Assembly: GCF_000337735.1 (NCBI RefSeq)
Contig: NZ_AOHX01000045.1
Location: forward strand, 105,805-149,053
DNA length: 43,249 bases
Reading direction: 5' to 3'
Source of the DNA: Natronorubrum sulfidifaciens JCM 14089
GTDB taxonomy: Archaea > Halobacteriota > Halobacteria > Halobacteriales > Natrialbaceae
Each line of letters opens with the position of its first letter. Position 1 is the stretch's first letter. The translations under genes were made by a program, and so were the position numbers. Positions 23,559 through 32,713 of this stretch are shown here, in pieces. The notes beneath the pieces were generated by a model that was not told where the DNA came from, did not search any database, and was given only the letters and a program-made list of their open reading frames with translations.

Positions 23559-24094
23559 TCCTTTCGTTTGACGACGTCACCGAGCGTGTAACTGCCAGTC
23601 GAGGAGCCACCCGACCACTCCGAGTCGTCTGCCGAGCCACTCTCAGCGTTCAAATTAACCTCGAGGAACTTCTCGAGTTTCGACTGGACGCGGTCGCTCG
23701 GCAGCGTATCGCCGCGTTCGATCTTCCGGATAAGGCTCGCCTTCTCGTTAAGTTCGTTCGCGAGGTCGGACTGGCTGAGCCCCTTGCTTTCGCGGGCGGT
23801 TCGAACGCGATCGTCGTAATCAGTCGCCAGCTCGTCCATGTCGTCGAACATATCCGAGCGTCGCTGGCTACTCGAGGAACTCGAACTCGCCGTCGAACTC
23901 GAGGAACTCGAGTCACCGCTGGAGCCCGAGGACGAACTCGAGGTCGAATACTTCGTCGAGCTACTGGTGCTCGAGGGTTGTTTGACTTCAGTGCCGAAAT
24001 CGGTGCAGTTCGAACACACGTCTAACTTCGCACCCTCGACCTTGATAGTCTTCGGAGACGACGTCTCAGCGCCACACATCTCGCACTGGACCAT
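23555..24094 (-). CDS. Multiprotein bridging factor 1 (MBF1-type)
   Basis: This is a 179-aa protein. The N-terminal zinc ribbon has CEMCGAE and CSNC, followed by an unusually long serine-rich linker (about residues 38-80) and a Cro-type HTH: YDDRVRTARESKGLSQSDLANELNEKASLIRKIERG. The C terminus ends TLGDVVKRKD. Archaeal MBF1 binds the ribosome and/or bridges transcription factors. The ATG at 24094 (MVQCEMCG) is preferred to 24103. The linker is encoded by repetitive CTCGAG-rich DNA and may vary in length between strains. Confidence 0.93.
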   Translation of the reverse strand: MVQCEMCGAETSSPKTIKVEGAKLDVCSNCTDFGTEVKQPSSTSSSTKYSTSSSSSGSSGDSSSSSSTASSSSSSSQRRSDMFDDMDELATDYDDRVRTARESKGLSQSDLANELNEKASLIRKIERGDTLPSDRVQSKLEKFLEVNLNAESGSADDSEWSGGSSTGSYTLGDVVKRKD

Positions 24095-24157
24095 ACCCGA
24101 CACTATATCGCGGCGAGTGATAAACCATGCGGGCGCTCCCGAACAAGGAGACGGCGG

Positions 24158-24769
24158 TTACTCGAGTGCCGACCAGGAGTAGACGAACCGCTGCAGTGCG
24201 GTCAGATGGCCGACGACCGCGAGGAAGACGAGCAGCCAGCCGATCAGCGTGAGCCCGCCGTAGGTTCCCGAGATCGGGTAGGCGAGAAAGCCGACGAGGC
24301 CGATGATCGCCAGCCGATCCGCACGGCCGACCAGCCCGCCGTAGACCCGGTCGAGGCCGACGGCCTGAGCCTGCGTCCCGAGATACGACGTCATCACGAC
24401 ACCCGTCACCGCGAGAAAGCCGAGGAAGTAGTCCCCGACACCCGCAGCCAGTCCGCCAATGACGACAATGTCTGCGTACCGGTCGAGAACGTGGTCGAGC
24501 AGGTCTCCGCCCGCCGAAGCGACGTTCTGTTCGCGGGCGAGTGCCCCGTCGACGATGTCGAGCCAACCATTGAGAAAGACGAGGGTCGCAGCCACGACGT
24601 ACCAGACCGGGTCCGCACGGCCGCCCAGGAAGAACGCGGCGGCGGCCAGAATCGCCATTCCAAACGCCAAGAGACTGACCCCATCAGGGCTCATCCCGAC
24701 GCGGTCGAACCCCTTGACGAACGGATCGAGAAATCGCGAGACGTACGGACGGAACTTATCGAGTGTCAT
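24158..24769 (-). CDS. CDP-alcohol phosphatidyltransferase family enzyme
   Basis: This is a 203-aa integral membrane enzyme. The family motif is clear: DIVDGALAREQNVASAGGDLLDHVLDRYAD, matching DG(x2)AR(x8)G(x3)D(x3)D. It transfers a phosphoalcohol onto a CDP-activated lipid; in archaea, products include archaetidylinositol phosphate or archaetidylglycerol phosphate. Which one is not readable. Five or six hydrophobic segments are present. The start overlaps the end of the adenylate-kinase-like gene by four bases (24766-24769), so it is the third gene of the hisC operon. Confidence 0.9.
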   Translation of the reverse strand: MTLDKFRPYVSRFLDPFVKGFDRVGMSPDGVSLLAFGMAILAAAAFFLGGRADPVWYVVAATLVFLNGWLDIVDGALAREQNVASAGGDLLDHVLDRYADIVVIGGLAAGVGDYFLGFLAVTGVVMTSYLGTQAQAVGLDRVYGGLVGRADRLAIIGLVGFLAYPISGTYGGLTLIGWLLVFLAVVGHLTALQRFVYSWSALE

Positions 24770-25302
24770 GTCAGATACCCCATGAAGTCTACCTCGCCAG
24801 CGCTCGGTTCTCGGTCACCCGCCACGACCGCCTCGAGGGCGTCAGCAACTGCCTCGGGGTCACGATCGGTCGTGTCGATCTCGTAGACCGACTCGAGGCC
24901 GTGGGTCTCGACGGCTTCCGAGAGGACGACGTCGAGGGCCTCGCTTTCGGCGTTCTCGGCCGCTTTGGCTTCGGTTTCGCCGCGTTCGAGCAGGCGCTCC
25001 TCGAGCGTCTCGGGGGCACACCGGAGGACGGCAACCCGATCGGCGTCGAAGTGATGAGCGAGATGCGAGTCGATGACGGCGTCGTCCCGGCCCTCGAGCC
25101 ACTCGGCAAGCGCCTCGAGGTCGGCGATCTTACTCCCGCGGTCGGCGTCGACCTCGGTGTAGAGGCCTTCCTCGTCGAGGACGCTGTTCAGGTGGATGAC
25201 CTCGAGATCCGGCAGCGAGTCGTCGGCGGCGAATCGGGCGGCGAGGATGTCCGTCGCGGTCGTCTTCCCGGTTCCCGGGGTGCCGGTGACGGCGACTCTC
25301 AC
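24766..25302 (-). CDS. Adenylate kinase-like NMP kinase (Fap7/hCINAP type)
   Basis: This 178-aa P-loop protein begins with GTG (MRVAVTGTPGTGKTTATDILA). The intact Walker A GTPGTGKTT, the LEVIHLN... segment, DSHLAHHF, and RCAPETLEERLLERG fit archaeal adenylate kinases of COG1936, relatives of Fap7 that act in small-subunit ribosome maturation. The GTG start overlaps the hisC TGA in GTGA, so translation is coupled. A long in-frame upstream extension on this strand overlaps hisC and is not used. Confidence 0.88.
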   Translation of the reverse strand: MRVAVTGTPGTGKTTATDILAARFAADDSLPDLEVIHLNSVLDEEGLYTEVDADRGSKIADLEALAEWLEGRDDAVIDSHLAHHFDADRVAVLRCAPETLEERLLERGETEAKAAENAESEALDVVLSEAVETHGLESVYEIDTTDRDPEAVADALEAVVAGDREPSAGEVDFMGYLT

Positions 25303-26438
25303 GTATCGGCCACCTCCGAATTGGTGTCGGTGTCGACATCGAGTTCGAGATCCGCGAGCACGGCGTTGAGCGTCTCGACGGCGCGGTCGGTTTCCTCGTC
25401 GGTGCCGCAGGTGATGCGGATACAGCCCGGAAGGCCGAAACTCGAGCAGTCGCGAACGATGACGCCACGCGCTTGCATTTCTTCGGCGACAGCCGTCGCG
25501 TCTCCGACGTCGACGAGCACGAAGTTGCCCTCGCTCTCCCAGACGTGGGCCTCGATCCCCTCGCGCATGGTGGTTCGGGACTCGAGGGTCGTCTCGACGG
25601 TGCGTTCGACGTGTTCCTCGTCGTCGATCGCGGCCAGTCCGGCCCGGCAGGCGAGTTCGCTCGCTGCAAAGGGAGTGTTCACGCGGGCGTAGGCGTCGGC
25701 CCACTCGTCTGGTACGACGGCGTAGCCGAGTCGGACGCCGGCCAGCCCGTAGGCCTTCGAGAACGTCCGCAAGACGGCCACGTCGTCGCGGGACTCGAAC
25801 CCGTTTCGCCCCTCAGTCAGTGAGAGGGCGCTCTCGCCGTCGGCGAACTCGCCGTAGGCTTCGTCGACGACAACCAGCGTCTCCGCGTCGGTTTCGGCGG
25901 CGATCCGCTCGATTTCTGCGAGCGCCATGGTCGAGCCGGAGGGGTTGTGCGGGCTCGTGATCCAGACGATTCGGTCGCCGTCGTAGGCCTCGAGGACGGA
26001 GTCTGCGGTCTGTTCGAAGTCGGCCTCGCGCTCGAGGCTGTACTCCCGGACATCGCCGTGGTGAAACCGGGCACTCATGCCATAGTAGGCGAAGCCGGGT
26101 GTCGGAACGAGAATCGTGTCGTCAGGCTCGAGGGTGGCCCGGTGGAGGTAGTCGATGGCCCCGTCGCCGCCGTTTGCGAGCCAGACCTGCTCGTCGTCGA
26201 CGGCCCAGCGCTCGGCGACGGCGGCGGTGAGGTCGGCGTGGGCAGCTTTCGGGTAGGAACTCACGCTCGAGGCGGCTTCACGGATCGCCACGGTCGCTGC
26301 CGGAGACGGACCGTGGGGGTTCTCGTTGGAGGCGAGTTTGATCAGTTCCGAGGGATCACACCCGAGTTCCCGGGCGACTTCCTCGATCCCTCGACCCGCC
26401 TCGTAGGCGACGTGATCGGACAGGTCTCGCGGTTTCAT
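25299..26438 (-). CDS. hisC: Histidinol-phosphate aminotransferase
   Basis: This 379-aa PLP enzyme performs step 7 of histidine synthesis. Landmarks are KLASNENPHGPSP, WLANGGDGAIDYLHRA, WITSPHNPSGS, VVVDEAYGEFADG, and TFSKAYGLAGVRLGY with the PLP lysine Lys228, and RITCGTDEETDR at the end. The ATG at 26438 (MKPRDLSDHV) is chosen over the frame extension to 26549, which runs into the MITE-like element. Two genes, adenylate-kinase-like and phosphatidyltransferase, follow with overlapping junctions. Confidence 0.95.
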   Translation of the reverse strand: MKPRDLSDHVAYEAGRGIEEVARELGCDPSELIKLASNENPHGPSPAATVAIREAASSVSSYPKAAHADLTAAVAERWAVDDEQVWLANGGDGAIDYLHRATLEPDDTILVPTPGFAYYGMSARFHHGDVREYSLEREADFEQTADSVLEAYDGDRIVWITSPHNPSGSTMALAEIERIAAETDAETLVVVDEAYGEFADGESALSLTEGRNGFESRDDVAVLRTFSKAYGLAGVRLGYAVVPDEWADAYARVNTPFAASELACRAGLAAIDDEEHVERTVETTLESRTTMREGIEAHVWESEGNFVLVDVGDATAVAEEMQARGVIVRDCSSFGLPGCIRITCGTDEETDRAVETLNAVLADLELDVDTDTNSEVADT

Positions 26439-26526
26439 ACGCCAATGCTGTTTACGACGGGTCTTAAGGGTGCTTACATATGGTCGGCGTGTCCGGGAGC
26501 GGCTGTCAGCGCTGCTGTCGCGGACG

Positions 26527-26835
26527 CTATAGTAGCCACTGACCGTCACTGTACACCTGATCGTACGACGGCTATGTGATTAGTGTGTGAATCGGTTCAG
26601 TTGTTACGATAATCCGCAACGAGCGCTGAAAACGGGTGGAGTCGATGCAGTGTCAAAAGATGGTAACGTTAGTCGGTCATTCGATCTGCGGTGCCGATTT
26701 CCCGACACGACCGCAGGACGGGTCGCGGTCGCGCCGGAACTGACGGACAGTATAGTAACAACTGCAACGATTTACATACTGATCGCACAGCCGTCGTGCG
26801 ATCAGATGTGCAGTGACGGTCAGTGGCTACTATAG
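26527..26835. mobile_element. MITE-like element with 85-bp imperfect inverted ends
   Basis: CTATAGTAGCC at 26527 and its reverse complement ending at 26835 open arms of about 85 bases that match at 74 positions; eight of the eleven differences are transitions. The right arm holds a nested perfect 10-bp hairpin (CTGATCGCAC, 26779-26788, with GTGCGATCAG, 26796-26805). Total length is 309 bases and no transposase is encoded. No clear target duplication is seen. The element sits six bases past the OsmC stop and about 90 bases before hisC, so it could carry termination or promoter signals. Confidence 0.85.
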
Positions 26836-26841
26836 ACCGCC

Positions 26842-27405
26842 TCACTCACTGACGAGTTGTGTCACGACTGGGACTTCGTTGGTGATGATGTCCAGCAGGG
26901 GTGAGGTGGACTCGACACGCTCGCGGAGTTTCTCGAGTTCCGCCTCGGATGCATCGGCGGTGACGTGTGCCGTGCAGGTGATGTTCTCGTAGCCGGGACG
27001 GACGTCCTCGGAGAGGCCGAGGAAGCCACGAAGGTCGACATCGCCTTCCAGTTCGAAACGAAGGTCATCGAGTTCGATGTCCATGGCTGCGGCGTTCGCA
27101 GCGTAGCCGACACTGAGACACGATCCGAGCGCGCCAAGCAGGAGTTCGACGGCGTTCGGTCCCGTGCGCTCGCCTAAAATCTGCTCGGGTTCATCGCCCT
27201 GCAGTGTGAACGCACGAGTGTGGATCGTCTCGCCCGCCTGATCGAACTCGTCGATCGTCGTCGTCGCCTTCAACGCGTCTTCCCACTCGGTCTCGGCCCG
27301 GAAGCTGAACATGCCGACGTCGGCGTCGTCGCTGATCGCTTCGACGGCCCCCTCGAGCGCGGTAACATCGACACCGTTGATGGTCGTCTTTTCAGTGGTT
27401 GCCAT
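26842..27405 (-). CDS. OsmC family protein
   Basis: This is a 187-aa protein. It contains GPNAVELLLGALGSCLSVGYAANAAAM, with the first redox-type Cys, and a C-terminal ESTSPLLDIITNEVPVVTQL, where the second cysteine of classic peroxidase-type OsmC is absent. It may therefore be a ligand- or fatty-acid-binding OsmC-like protein and not a thiol peroxidase; that is inference. The ATG at 27405 (MATTEKTTINGVD) is used. The MITE-like element follows immediately after the stop. Confidence 0.88.
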   Translation of the reverse strand: MATTEKTTINGVDVTALEGAVEAISDDADVGMFSFRAETEWEDALKATTTIDEFDQAGETIHTRAFTLQGDEPEQILGERTGPNAVELLLGALGSCLSVGYAANAAAMDIELDDLRFELEGDVDLRGFLGLSEDVRPGYENITCTAHVTADASEAELEKLRERVESTSPLLDIITNEVPVVTQLVSE

Positions 27406-27501
27406 GCGACTCACCATCTCACGATACGACGAGCAGCAGCATAATCTAGCTAGACACACTCAGACACGCAGTCAGATCACCCCATTGAACGGAGTGGTCG
27501 G

Positions 27502-29193
27502 CTACGCCCGAAGCCGCTCGAGTCGCTCGAGGGAGTCGGCATCCGACGGGTCCTTGTCGTGACGAACGCCCTGAAATCTCGGGAACCGAAGCGCATACCC
27601 TGACGAGTACGTCGGCGACGTCTGGATCTCCTCGTAGCCGACTTCGAAGACGGTTTCGGGCGCGACGTCCACCTCCTGTCCGTTCTCAGCAGTGATATGG
27701 GGCTCGAGCAGGTCCGTCAGTTCCTCGAGTGTCTCGTCGGTGATCCCGGTCGCGACCTTGCCGACGGTTTCTAGCTCATCGCCCGCGCGCACGGCGAGTT
27801 CGAACGTGCCGAGGAACGTCGCGCGCCGGCCTTCGCCCCACTCGGCTCCCGTCACGATACAGTCGAGCGTCTCGACGTCGGGTTTGCGTTTGCGCCAGTG
27901 TTTGCCCCGTCGACCCGGCGAGTACGTCGAGTCGGGATCTTTGAGCATGATCCCCTCGTGGCCGGCCTCGAGCGCGTCATTGTCGATCAACTCGATCGTC
28001 TCGGGGTCGTCGGTATGCCAGCACAGAGAGAGGCCGTCGACGGCTGCTGGCTCTTGGTTTGGGTCGTCGGCGAGGAGAGCCTCGAGTCGCTCGTGGCGCG
28101 TCGTCAACGACTCGGCGAGCAGGTCGTCGCCGCCGGCGTGGAGACAGTCGAAGAAGACGGGTCGGACCTCGACGTCCTCCCGTGCCTTCGCGACGTCGTG
28201 TTTGCGTCGGAAGCGTTTGAGGACCTCCTGAAACGGCAGTGGCGCGCCGTCGTCGTCGACGGCGACGACCTCGCCGTCGAGAATCGCAGGTTCTGCGAGC
28301 GTTTCCTCGGCGAACTCGACGACTTCCGGTAAGGCGTCGGTGACATCCTCCATGTTCCGCGAGAAGACACGGGTTTCTGCCGCGTCTGTGCCGTTTGGAT
28401 CGTGGTGCAACTGAACGCGAGCCCCGTCGTACTTCCACTCGACGGCCGCCTCGTCCCACTCCTCGAGCGCGTCCGTGACGGTTCCGGCCTGTGCGAGCAT
28501 CGCCTGCACGGGTCGGCCGACCTCGAGGTCCATCGCATCCAGCCCCTCGAGACCGTCGTCACGGGCGACTCGAGCGACCTGCCCGTAGTCGTTCGACACC
28601 TGCAGCGCGCGCTCGACGCGTTCGCCTGGCACGTCGAAGGCCTCGCTGATGGCGTCGCGAACGGCGCCCTCGCCGACGCCGATCCGCATCTCAGAGAGGA
28701 CGAGACGAGCGAGATACCGGGCTTCCACGCTTTCACAGCGGTTGAACAGGCCAAAGAGGAGATCGACTTTCGTGTCGTGACTGCCCGCCCCTTCGGCGGC
28801 GGCCAGCTCGGAGAGCGTCTCGAAGCCCTCACGGACGGTCAACGTCTCGCTCGCACCGCCCGCAGTGAACGCACCCAGCCCCTGCTGGCCGCCGAAGTCG
28901 TAGCCGGCCGCTACCTCACCGATCTCGCCGACTTCGGCGAGTCGTTCCTCGACGTCGTCGGCGCTGACGTTCGTCCCCGCGGCGCGGGCGATCGCCTCAT
29001 AACAGGTGTTCGGGCCGATATCGAGCGTCCGCGACTGCCAAGCCGGAAATACCCGGCCCTGCACGAATCGGGCGACGATCTCGAGATCATCGCCTGCGTC
29101 CTCGAGCAACTCCCTGACGTGGGCGACGATCTCGAGGTCCGCGGATTCGGCGTCGATCGCAGCGACACGGTCGGCGAACGTGGCGAACTCCAT
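27502..29193 (-). CDS. ligA: ATP-dependent DNA ligase
   Basis: This 563-aa archaeal type ligase seals nicks in replication and repair. The N-terminal DNA-binding region (ARFVQGRVFPAWQ..DIGP) is followed by the adenylation motif EWKYDGARVQ with Lys254, then motif III/IV strands (ILDGEVVAVDDDG and HEGIMLKDPDSTYSPGRRGKHWRKRKP), and the C-terminal OB part ends with PRFQGVRHDKDPSDADS. All nucleotidyltransferase motifs look intact. It is convergent with nothing and divergent from the GCS2-like gene. Confidence 0.95.
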   Translation of the reverse strand: MEFATFADRVAAIDAESADLEIVAHVRELLEDAGDDLEIVARFVQGRVFPAWQSRTLDIGPNTCYEAIARAAGTNVSADDVEERLAEVGEIGEVAAGYDFGGQQGLGAFTAGGASETLTVREGFETLSELAAAEGAGSHDTKVDLLFGLFNRCESVEARYLARLVLSEMRIGVGEGAVRDAISEAFDVPGERVERALQVSNDYGQVARVARDDGLEGLDAMDLEVGRPVQAMLAQAGTVTDALEEWDEAAVEWKYDGARVQLHHDPNGTDAAETRVFSRNMEDVTDALPEVVEFAEETLAEPAILDGEVVAVDDDGAPLPFQEVLKRFRRKHDVAKAREDVEVRPVFFDCLHAGGDDLLAESLTTRHERLEALLADDPNQEPAAVDGLSLCWHTDDPETIELIDNDALEAGHEGIMLKDPDSTYSPGRRGKHWRKRKPDVETLDCIVTGAEWGEGRRATFLGTFELAVRAGDELETVGKVATGITDETLEELTDLLEPHITAENGQEVDVAPETVFEVGYEEIQTSPTYSSGYALRFPRFQGVRHDKDPSDADSLERLERLRA

Positions 29194-29307
29194 CGGCGGA
29201 GAGTATCGCCGGGGGGAGTAAAACGGTTCTGAGAGCGGACGCTGGGGGTACGCTGGCGCTCGTCTGGAGGGACGGATTTAAAGCCGGTCGCGCCCGCAGG
29301 GGGAGGT

Positions 29308-30861
29308 ATGCCAGAGGAGGAACTCGCAGCGCGGGTCGCGGACGTGCTGTCGGTCGACGACGAGGAGTTTCGCGAGCGAGCCGAGGCCGACGCCGAGGTG
29401 ATCAAAGACGCCATCGACGACGGCGTCTTCGACAACCCACAGGCGATCATCGGCCTCGAGTACGAGTTTTACGCGATCAAACACGACGACGGGACGCTGC
29501 GGCGGGTGCCGCGTCGCCTCCTCGAACTCATCGGGTTCGAGAAGGAACTCGGCTTGCACAACGCGGAGATGACGACCAGCCCACAGCCGTTGAACGCCTA
29601 CGGGCTACTCGCCCAGGAGTCGGAGGTCAAATCACGGCTACAGACGGCGCTCGACGTCACCCAATCCGAGCGCATGCGACTGGTCAGTGATGCACTCTGG
29701 ACGATCCCGCCCGAAGGCGAGGACGCGACGACCTACCTCACCGACAGCATCGAACGGACGATCGCGGGCCCGGACGGGACCGACCAGCAGATCCGCATCG
29801 CGACCAACATGAGCGACTCCGCGCGCTATCACGCGATGGCAAACACCGACCGGGCCGACGTCGCCGGGATGCGTATCGACGCCCCACACGTCTCGCTCGA
29901 GGCCGACACGGTGATGCCCGAAAGCCTCATTACGTCGATCCAGCCCCATTATCAGGTGTCACACGCCCCCGACCTCCCGCGATACTTCAACTACGCGCTG
30001 CGCGTCGCCGGCCCCCTCCTCGCGCTCGGCGTCAACTCGCCGTTTTTCCCGGCCGATCTGTACGACGACGACGCGACGGCCGAAGACGTTCTCGAGGACG
30101 GGTGGATGGAACACCGGATCAGCGTCTTCGAGACCATGCTGAACGATCCTGCAACCGGCGAAGGCAAGGTTCGATTCCCCCGCGACCTCGGAACCGTCGA
30201 GGAGGCGATCGACCGAATCGCCGACGACGACACTATGGTCCCGATGCCAGTCACCGAGGGCGAACGGTTCGACGATCAGTTCCCCCACTTCCGGCGCAAA
30301 CACGGCACCTACTGGCGATGGGTTCGGCCGGTGTTCGGCGGGCCAACCCGTTCGGCTGCCAACGCCCGCATCGAGTTTCGGCCGATTCCGGCCCAACCGA
30401 CCGTCCGAGACTCCATCTCTTTCCTTGCCGCCTTTGCCGGCCTGATGGAGAGTCTCGTTCGCCTCGAGCACCCCGTCGTCGAACTCGACTGGGAACTCGC
30501 CCGAGAGAACTTCTATGCGGCGATGCGGGATGGCCTCGAGGCCGATCTGACGTGGATCACCAACGACGGCAAGGAGACGACCGACTGTCTCGACCTCTAC
30601 GAGGACCTGCTAGCTCACGCCGAAGACGGCCTGATCAACCGCGGCCTCTCCGACGAGCAGGCTGCCAAGTATCTCTACCCGCTTCGGCGTCGGGTTCGAC
30701 AGGGTGTGACGCCCGCCTCGTGGAAACACGAGCAGGTCAGTGACGCTGTCGCAGCCGGCACACCGCTCCCGGAGGCGATTGCGACCATGCAACGCCAGTA
30801 CGTCAGCCGGCAAGAGGAGACGCTACTCGAGGGGAGTTTCGCCGACTGGATCGGCGACTGA
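29308..30861 (+). CDS. GCS2-like carboxylate-amine ligase
   Basis: This 517-aa protein resembles the glutamate-cysteine ligase type 2 fold: IIGLEYEFYAIKHDDG near residue 50 (GxExE ligase motif), LHNAEMTTSP, HYQVSHAPDLPRYFNYALRV and ARIEFRPIPAQPT. It is much longer than gamma-glutamylcysteine synthetase of haloarchaea (about 360 aa) and has a helical C-terminal extension. The substrate pair is unknown. It begins about 115 bases from divergent ligA and is rightward, upstream of the MATE operator region. Confidence 0.8.
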   Translation: MPEEELAARVADVLSVDDEEFRERAEADAEVIKDAIDDGVFDNPQAIIGLEYEFYAIKHDDGTLRRVPRRLLELIGFEKELGLHNAEMTTSPQPLNAYGLLAQESEVKSRLQTALDVTQSERMRLVSDALWTIPPEGEDATTYLTDSIERTIAGPDGTDQQIRIATNMSDSARYHAMANTDRADVAGMRIDAPHVSLEADTVMPESLITSIQPHYQVSHAPDLPRYFNYALRVAGPLLALGVNSPFFPADLYDDDATAEDVLEDGWMEHRISVFETMLNDPATGEGKVRFPRDLGTVEEAIDRIADDDTMVPMPVTEGERFDDQFPHFRRKHGTYWRWVRPVFGGPTRSAANARIEFRPIPAQPTVRDSISFLAAFAGLMESLVRLEHPVVELDWELARENFYAAMRDGLEADLTWITNDGKETTDCLDLYEDLLAHAEDGLINRGLSDEQAAKYLYPLRRRVRQGVTPASWKHEQVSDAVAAGTPLPEAIATMQRQYVSRQEETLLEGSFADWIGD

Positions 30862-30929
30862 ACTGTTCTCCGGGTCGTTCAGGCAGGGAACAGCTGTCGT
30901 CCACGCGGAACGAATCCGAAGATACTTGC

Positions 30930-30976
30930 CTGACCAGCTGGTCAGTTATGATACTATTGACTGACCAGCCAGTCAG
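30930..30976. promoter_or_regulatory. Twin TetR-type operators upstream of the MATE gene
   Basis: CTGACCAGCTGGTCAG (30930-30945) is a perfect 16-bp palindrome. CTGACCAGCCAGTCAG (30961-30976) is a variant with two changes, 31 bases away. Between them lies a TATG ATACTATT stretch that may serve as the promoter core. The layout fits two repressor dimers around a promoter. Confidence 0.6.
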
Positions 30977-31081
30977 AACCGCGACGACCGACGAGCCCAG
31001 CGAGGTGCCCGCTACAGCGCGGTATACACTCTGTCGTCGACTGTTCGCAGTCGGCGTCGGCCGAACGGAGGGCAGCGTCGA

Positions 31082-32593
31082 ATGACGGTTCGAGACCACG
31101 TCGATGCGATCTTCAAATCACCCGACGAACTCGACCTCACCTCCGGCGGCATCGCGAAGCCGCTGATCTACCTCTCGATTCCACTCATCATTACGAACCT
31201 CTTGCAGGTCACCTACAACCTCGCGGACACGTTCTGGCTCGGCCAGCACAGCACGACCTCGCTTGCGGCGATCAGCTTCGCGTTCCCGATGGTGTTTTTC
31301 CTCATCGCGCTCGCACTCGGCGTCTCGGTGGCGGGGAGCGTCCTCGTTGCCCAGTACACCGGTGCTGGCAGGGACGACGAAGCGACGTACGCCGCCTCAC
31401 AGACGGTGATGTACGCTGTCATCGCCTCGCTTGCCCTCGGTGCCGTCGGCTACGTGTTCGCCGAAGACGTTATCGGGTTACTCGGTGCCTCCGACGACGT
31501 CGCGCCGCTGGTCACCGCCTACATGGAAGTCTACTCGCTCGGACTGGTCGCCGTCTTCGGCTTTTTCGTCTTCCTCGCGCTCATGCGGGGCTACGGCGAC
31601 ACCGTCACACCGATGCTCGTGATGTTCGGCTCCGTCGTGCTCAACATCATCCTCGATCCCTTCCTCATCTTCGGGTTCGAGGAGAACCCGCTGTTTGGCT
31701 ATCTCGGACTGAGCGCTCTCGAGGCCGACCTGTACGCGCTCACCGGCTACACCGGCGCAGGGATCGAAGGCGCAGCGATCGCGACCGTCTTCTCCCGGGC
31801 GCTGGCGTTCGCCGTCGGCCTCGCGATCATGTTCCGTGGAACACACGGCGTCCGGATCGACATCTCGCAAATGCGCCCTGACCTCGAGTACGCGCGACGG
31901 CTCGTCGACATCGGGACGCCGGCGTCCGTCGAGGGGACGGCACGAGCGCTGTCGATCAATCTGTTGTTGGTCATCATCGCGATCTTTCCGGAGACGGTGG
32001 TCGCGGCGTTCGGGATCGGGACGCGGGTGTTTTCGGTCATCTTCCTCCCTGCGATCGCGTTCTCACAGGGGATCGAGACGATGACTGGCCAGAACATCGG
32101 TGCCGGAAACCGGGCGCGTGCCGAACGAACGAACCACTTTGGCGCGAAGATCATGCTGGTGGCGCTGACCGCACTCGGCGCAGTCGTCTTCCTCGCGGCC
32201 GCGCCGATCGTTTCGATTTTCACGACCGATCCCGCGGTCGTCGACGAGGGCGCAACCTTCCTCCGATACACCGCCCTAACGTTCGGCTTCATGGGCGTGA
32301 TGCGCGCCTACAGTGGCGGCTTCCGCGGGGCCGGAAAAACCCTCATCGCCGCCGTGATCTCCGTTCTCACGTTGGGCGTGATCCGCTTCCCGCTCGCCTG
32401 GCTCGGCGCGGAGTATTTCGGCTCCGACGGCGTCTGGCTCGCCTTCGCCGTCTCGACCGTGATCGGCGGCGTGATTGCCTACGTCTGGTTCACCCGGGTG
32501 GAGTGGCTCGACGGCACGCTCACGGACACGGACGGGTCGCCCGGACCCGAAAGCGCCGGCGACACGGCAGGCGACACCGTCGGCGACGACTGA
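31082..32593 (+). CDS. MATE family efflux transporter
   Basis: This 503-aa membrane protein has twelve hydrophobic segments in two MatE halves. The first begins GGIAKPLIYLSIPLIITNLLQVTYNLADTFWLGQH, and the second begins LVDIGTPASVEGTARALSINLLLVIIAIFPETVVAAFGIGTRV. It exports organic cations or drugs in exchange for Na or H. Twin palindromic operators lie about 110 bases upstream, and no regulator gene is adjacent. The last 25 residues are a Gly/Asp/Thr-rich soluble tail typical of haloarchaea. Confidence 0.92.
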   Translation: MTVRDHVDAIFKSPDELDLTSGGIAKPLIYLSIPLIITNLLQVTYNLADTFWLGQHSTTSLAAISFAFPMVFFLIALALGVSVAGSVLVAQYTGAGRDDEATYAASQTVMYAVIASLALGAVGYVFAEDVIGLLGASDDVAPLVTAYMEVYSLGLVAVFGFFVFLALMRGYGDTVTPMLVMFGSVVLNIILDPFLIFGFEENPLFGYLGLSALEADLYALTGYTGAGIEGAAIATVFSRALAFAVGLAIMFRGTHGVRIDISQMRPDLEYARRLVDIGTPASVEGTARALSINLLLVIIAIFPETVVAAFGIGTRVFSVIFLPAIAFSQGIETMTGQNIGAGNRARAERTNHFGAKIMLVALTALGAVVFLAAAPIVSIFTTDPAVVDEGATFLRYTALTFGFMGVMRAYSGGFRGAGKTLIAAVISVLTLGVIRFPLAWLGAEYFGSDGVWLAFAVSTVIGGVIAYVWFTRVEWLDGTLTDTDGSPGPESAGDTAGDTVGDD

Positions 32594-32713
32594 GCGCCGT
32601 CGTCCGACCCACGCTCTCACTCGAGCAGTCACCAACCGCGCCCCAACTCGAGACCGGACCCGGCGACGACGGGGCCGCAAGTCATTAAGTACCCACGCTC
32701 GAGAGAGTCGGTT

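Noticed and set aside
24766..25704. 312-aa extension of the adenylate-kinase-like frame
   Set aside because: The N-terminal 134 residues overlap hisC in another frame and are Arg-rich; the GTG at 25302 gives a complete P-loop protein coupled to the hisC stop.
26587..26835. 82-aa frame inside the MITE-like element
   Set aside because: It is created by the inverted repeat itself, and its composition does not match coding DNA.
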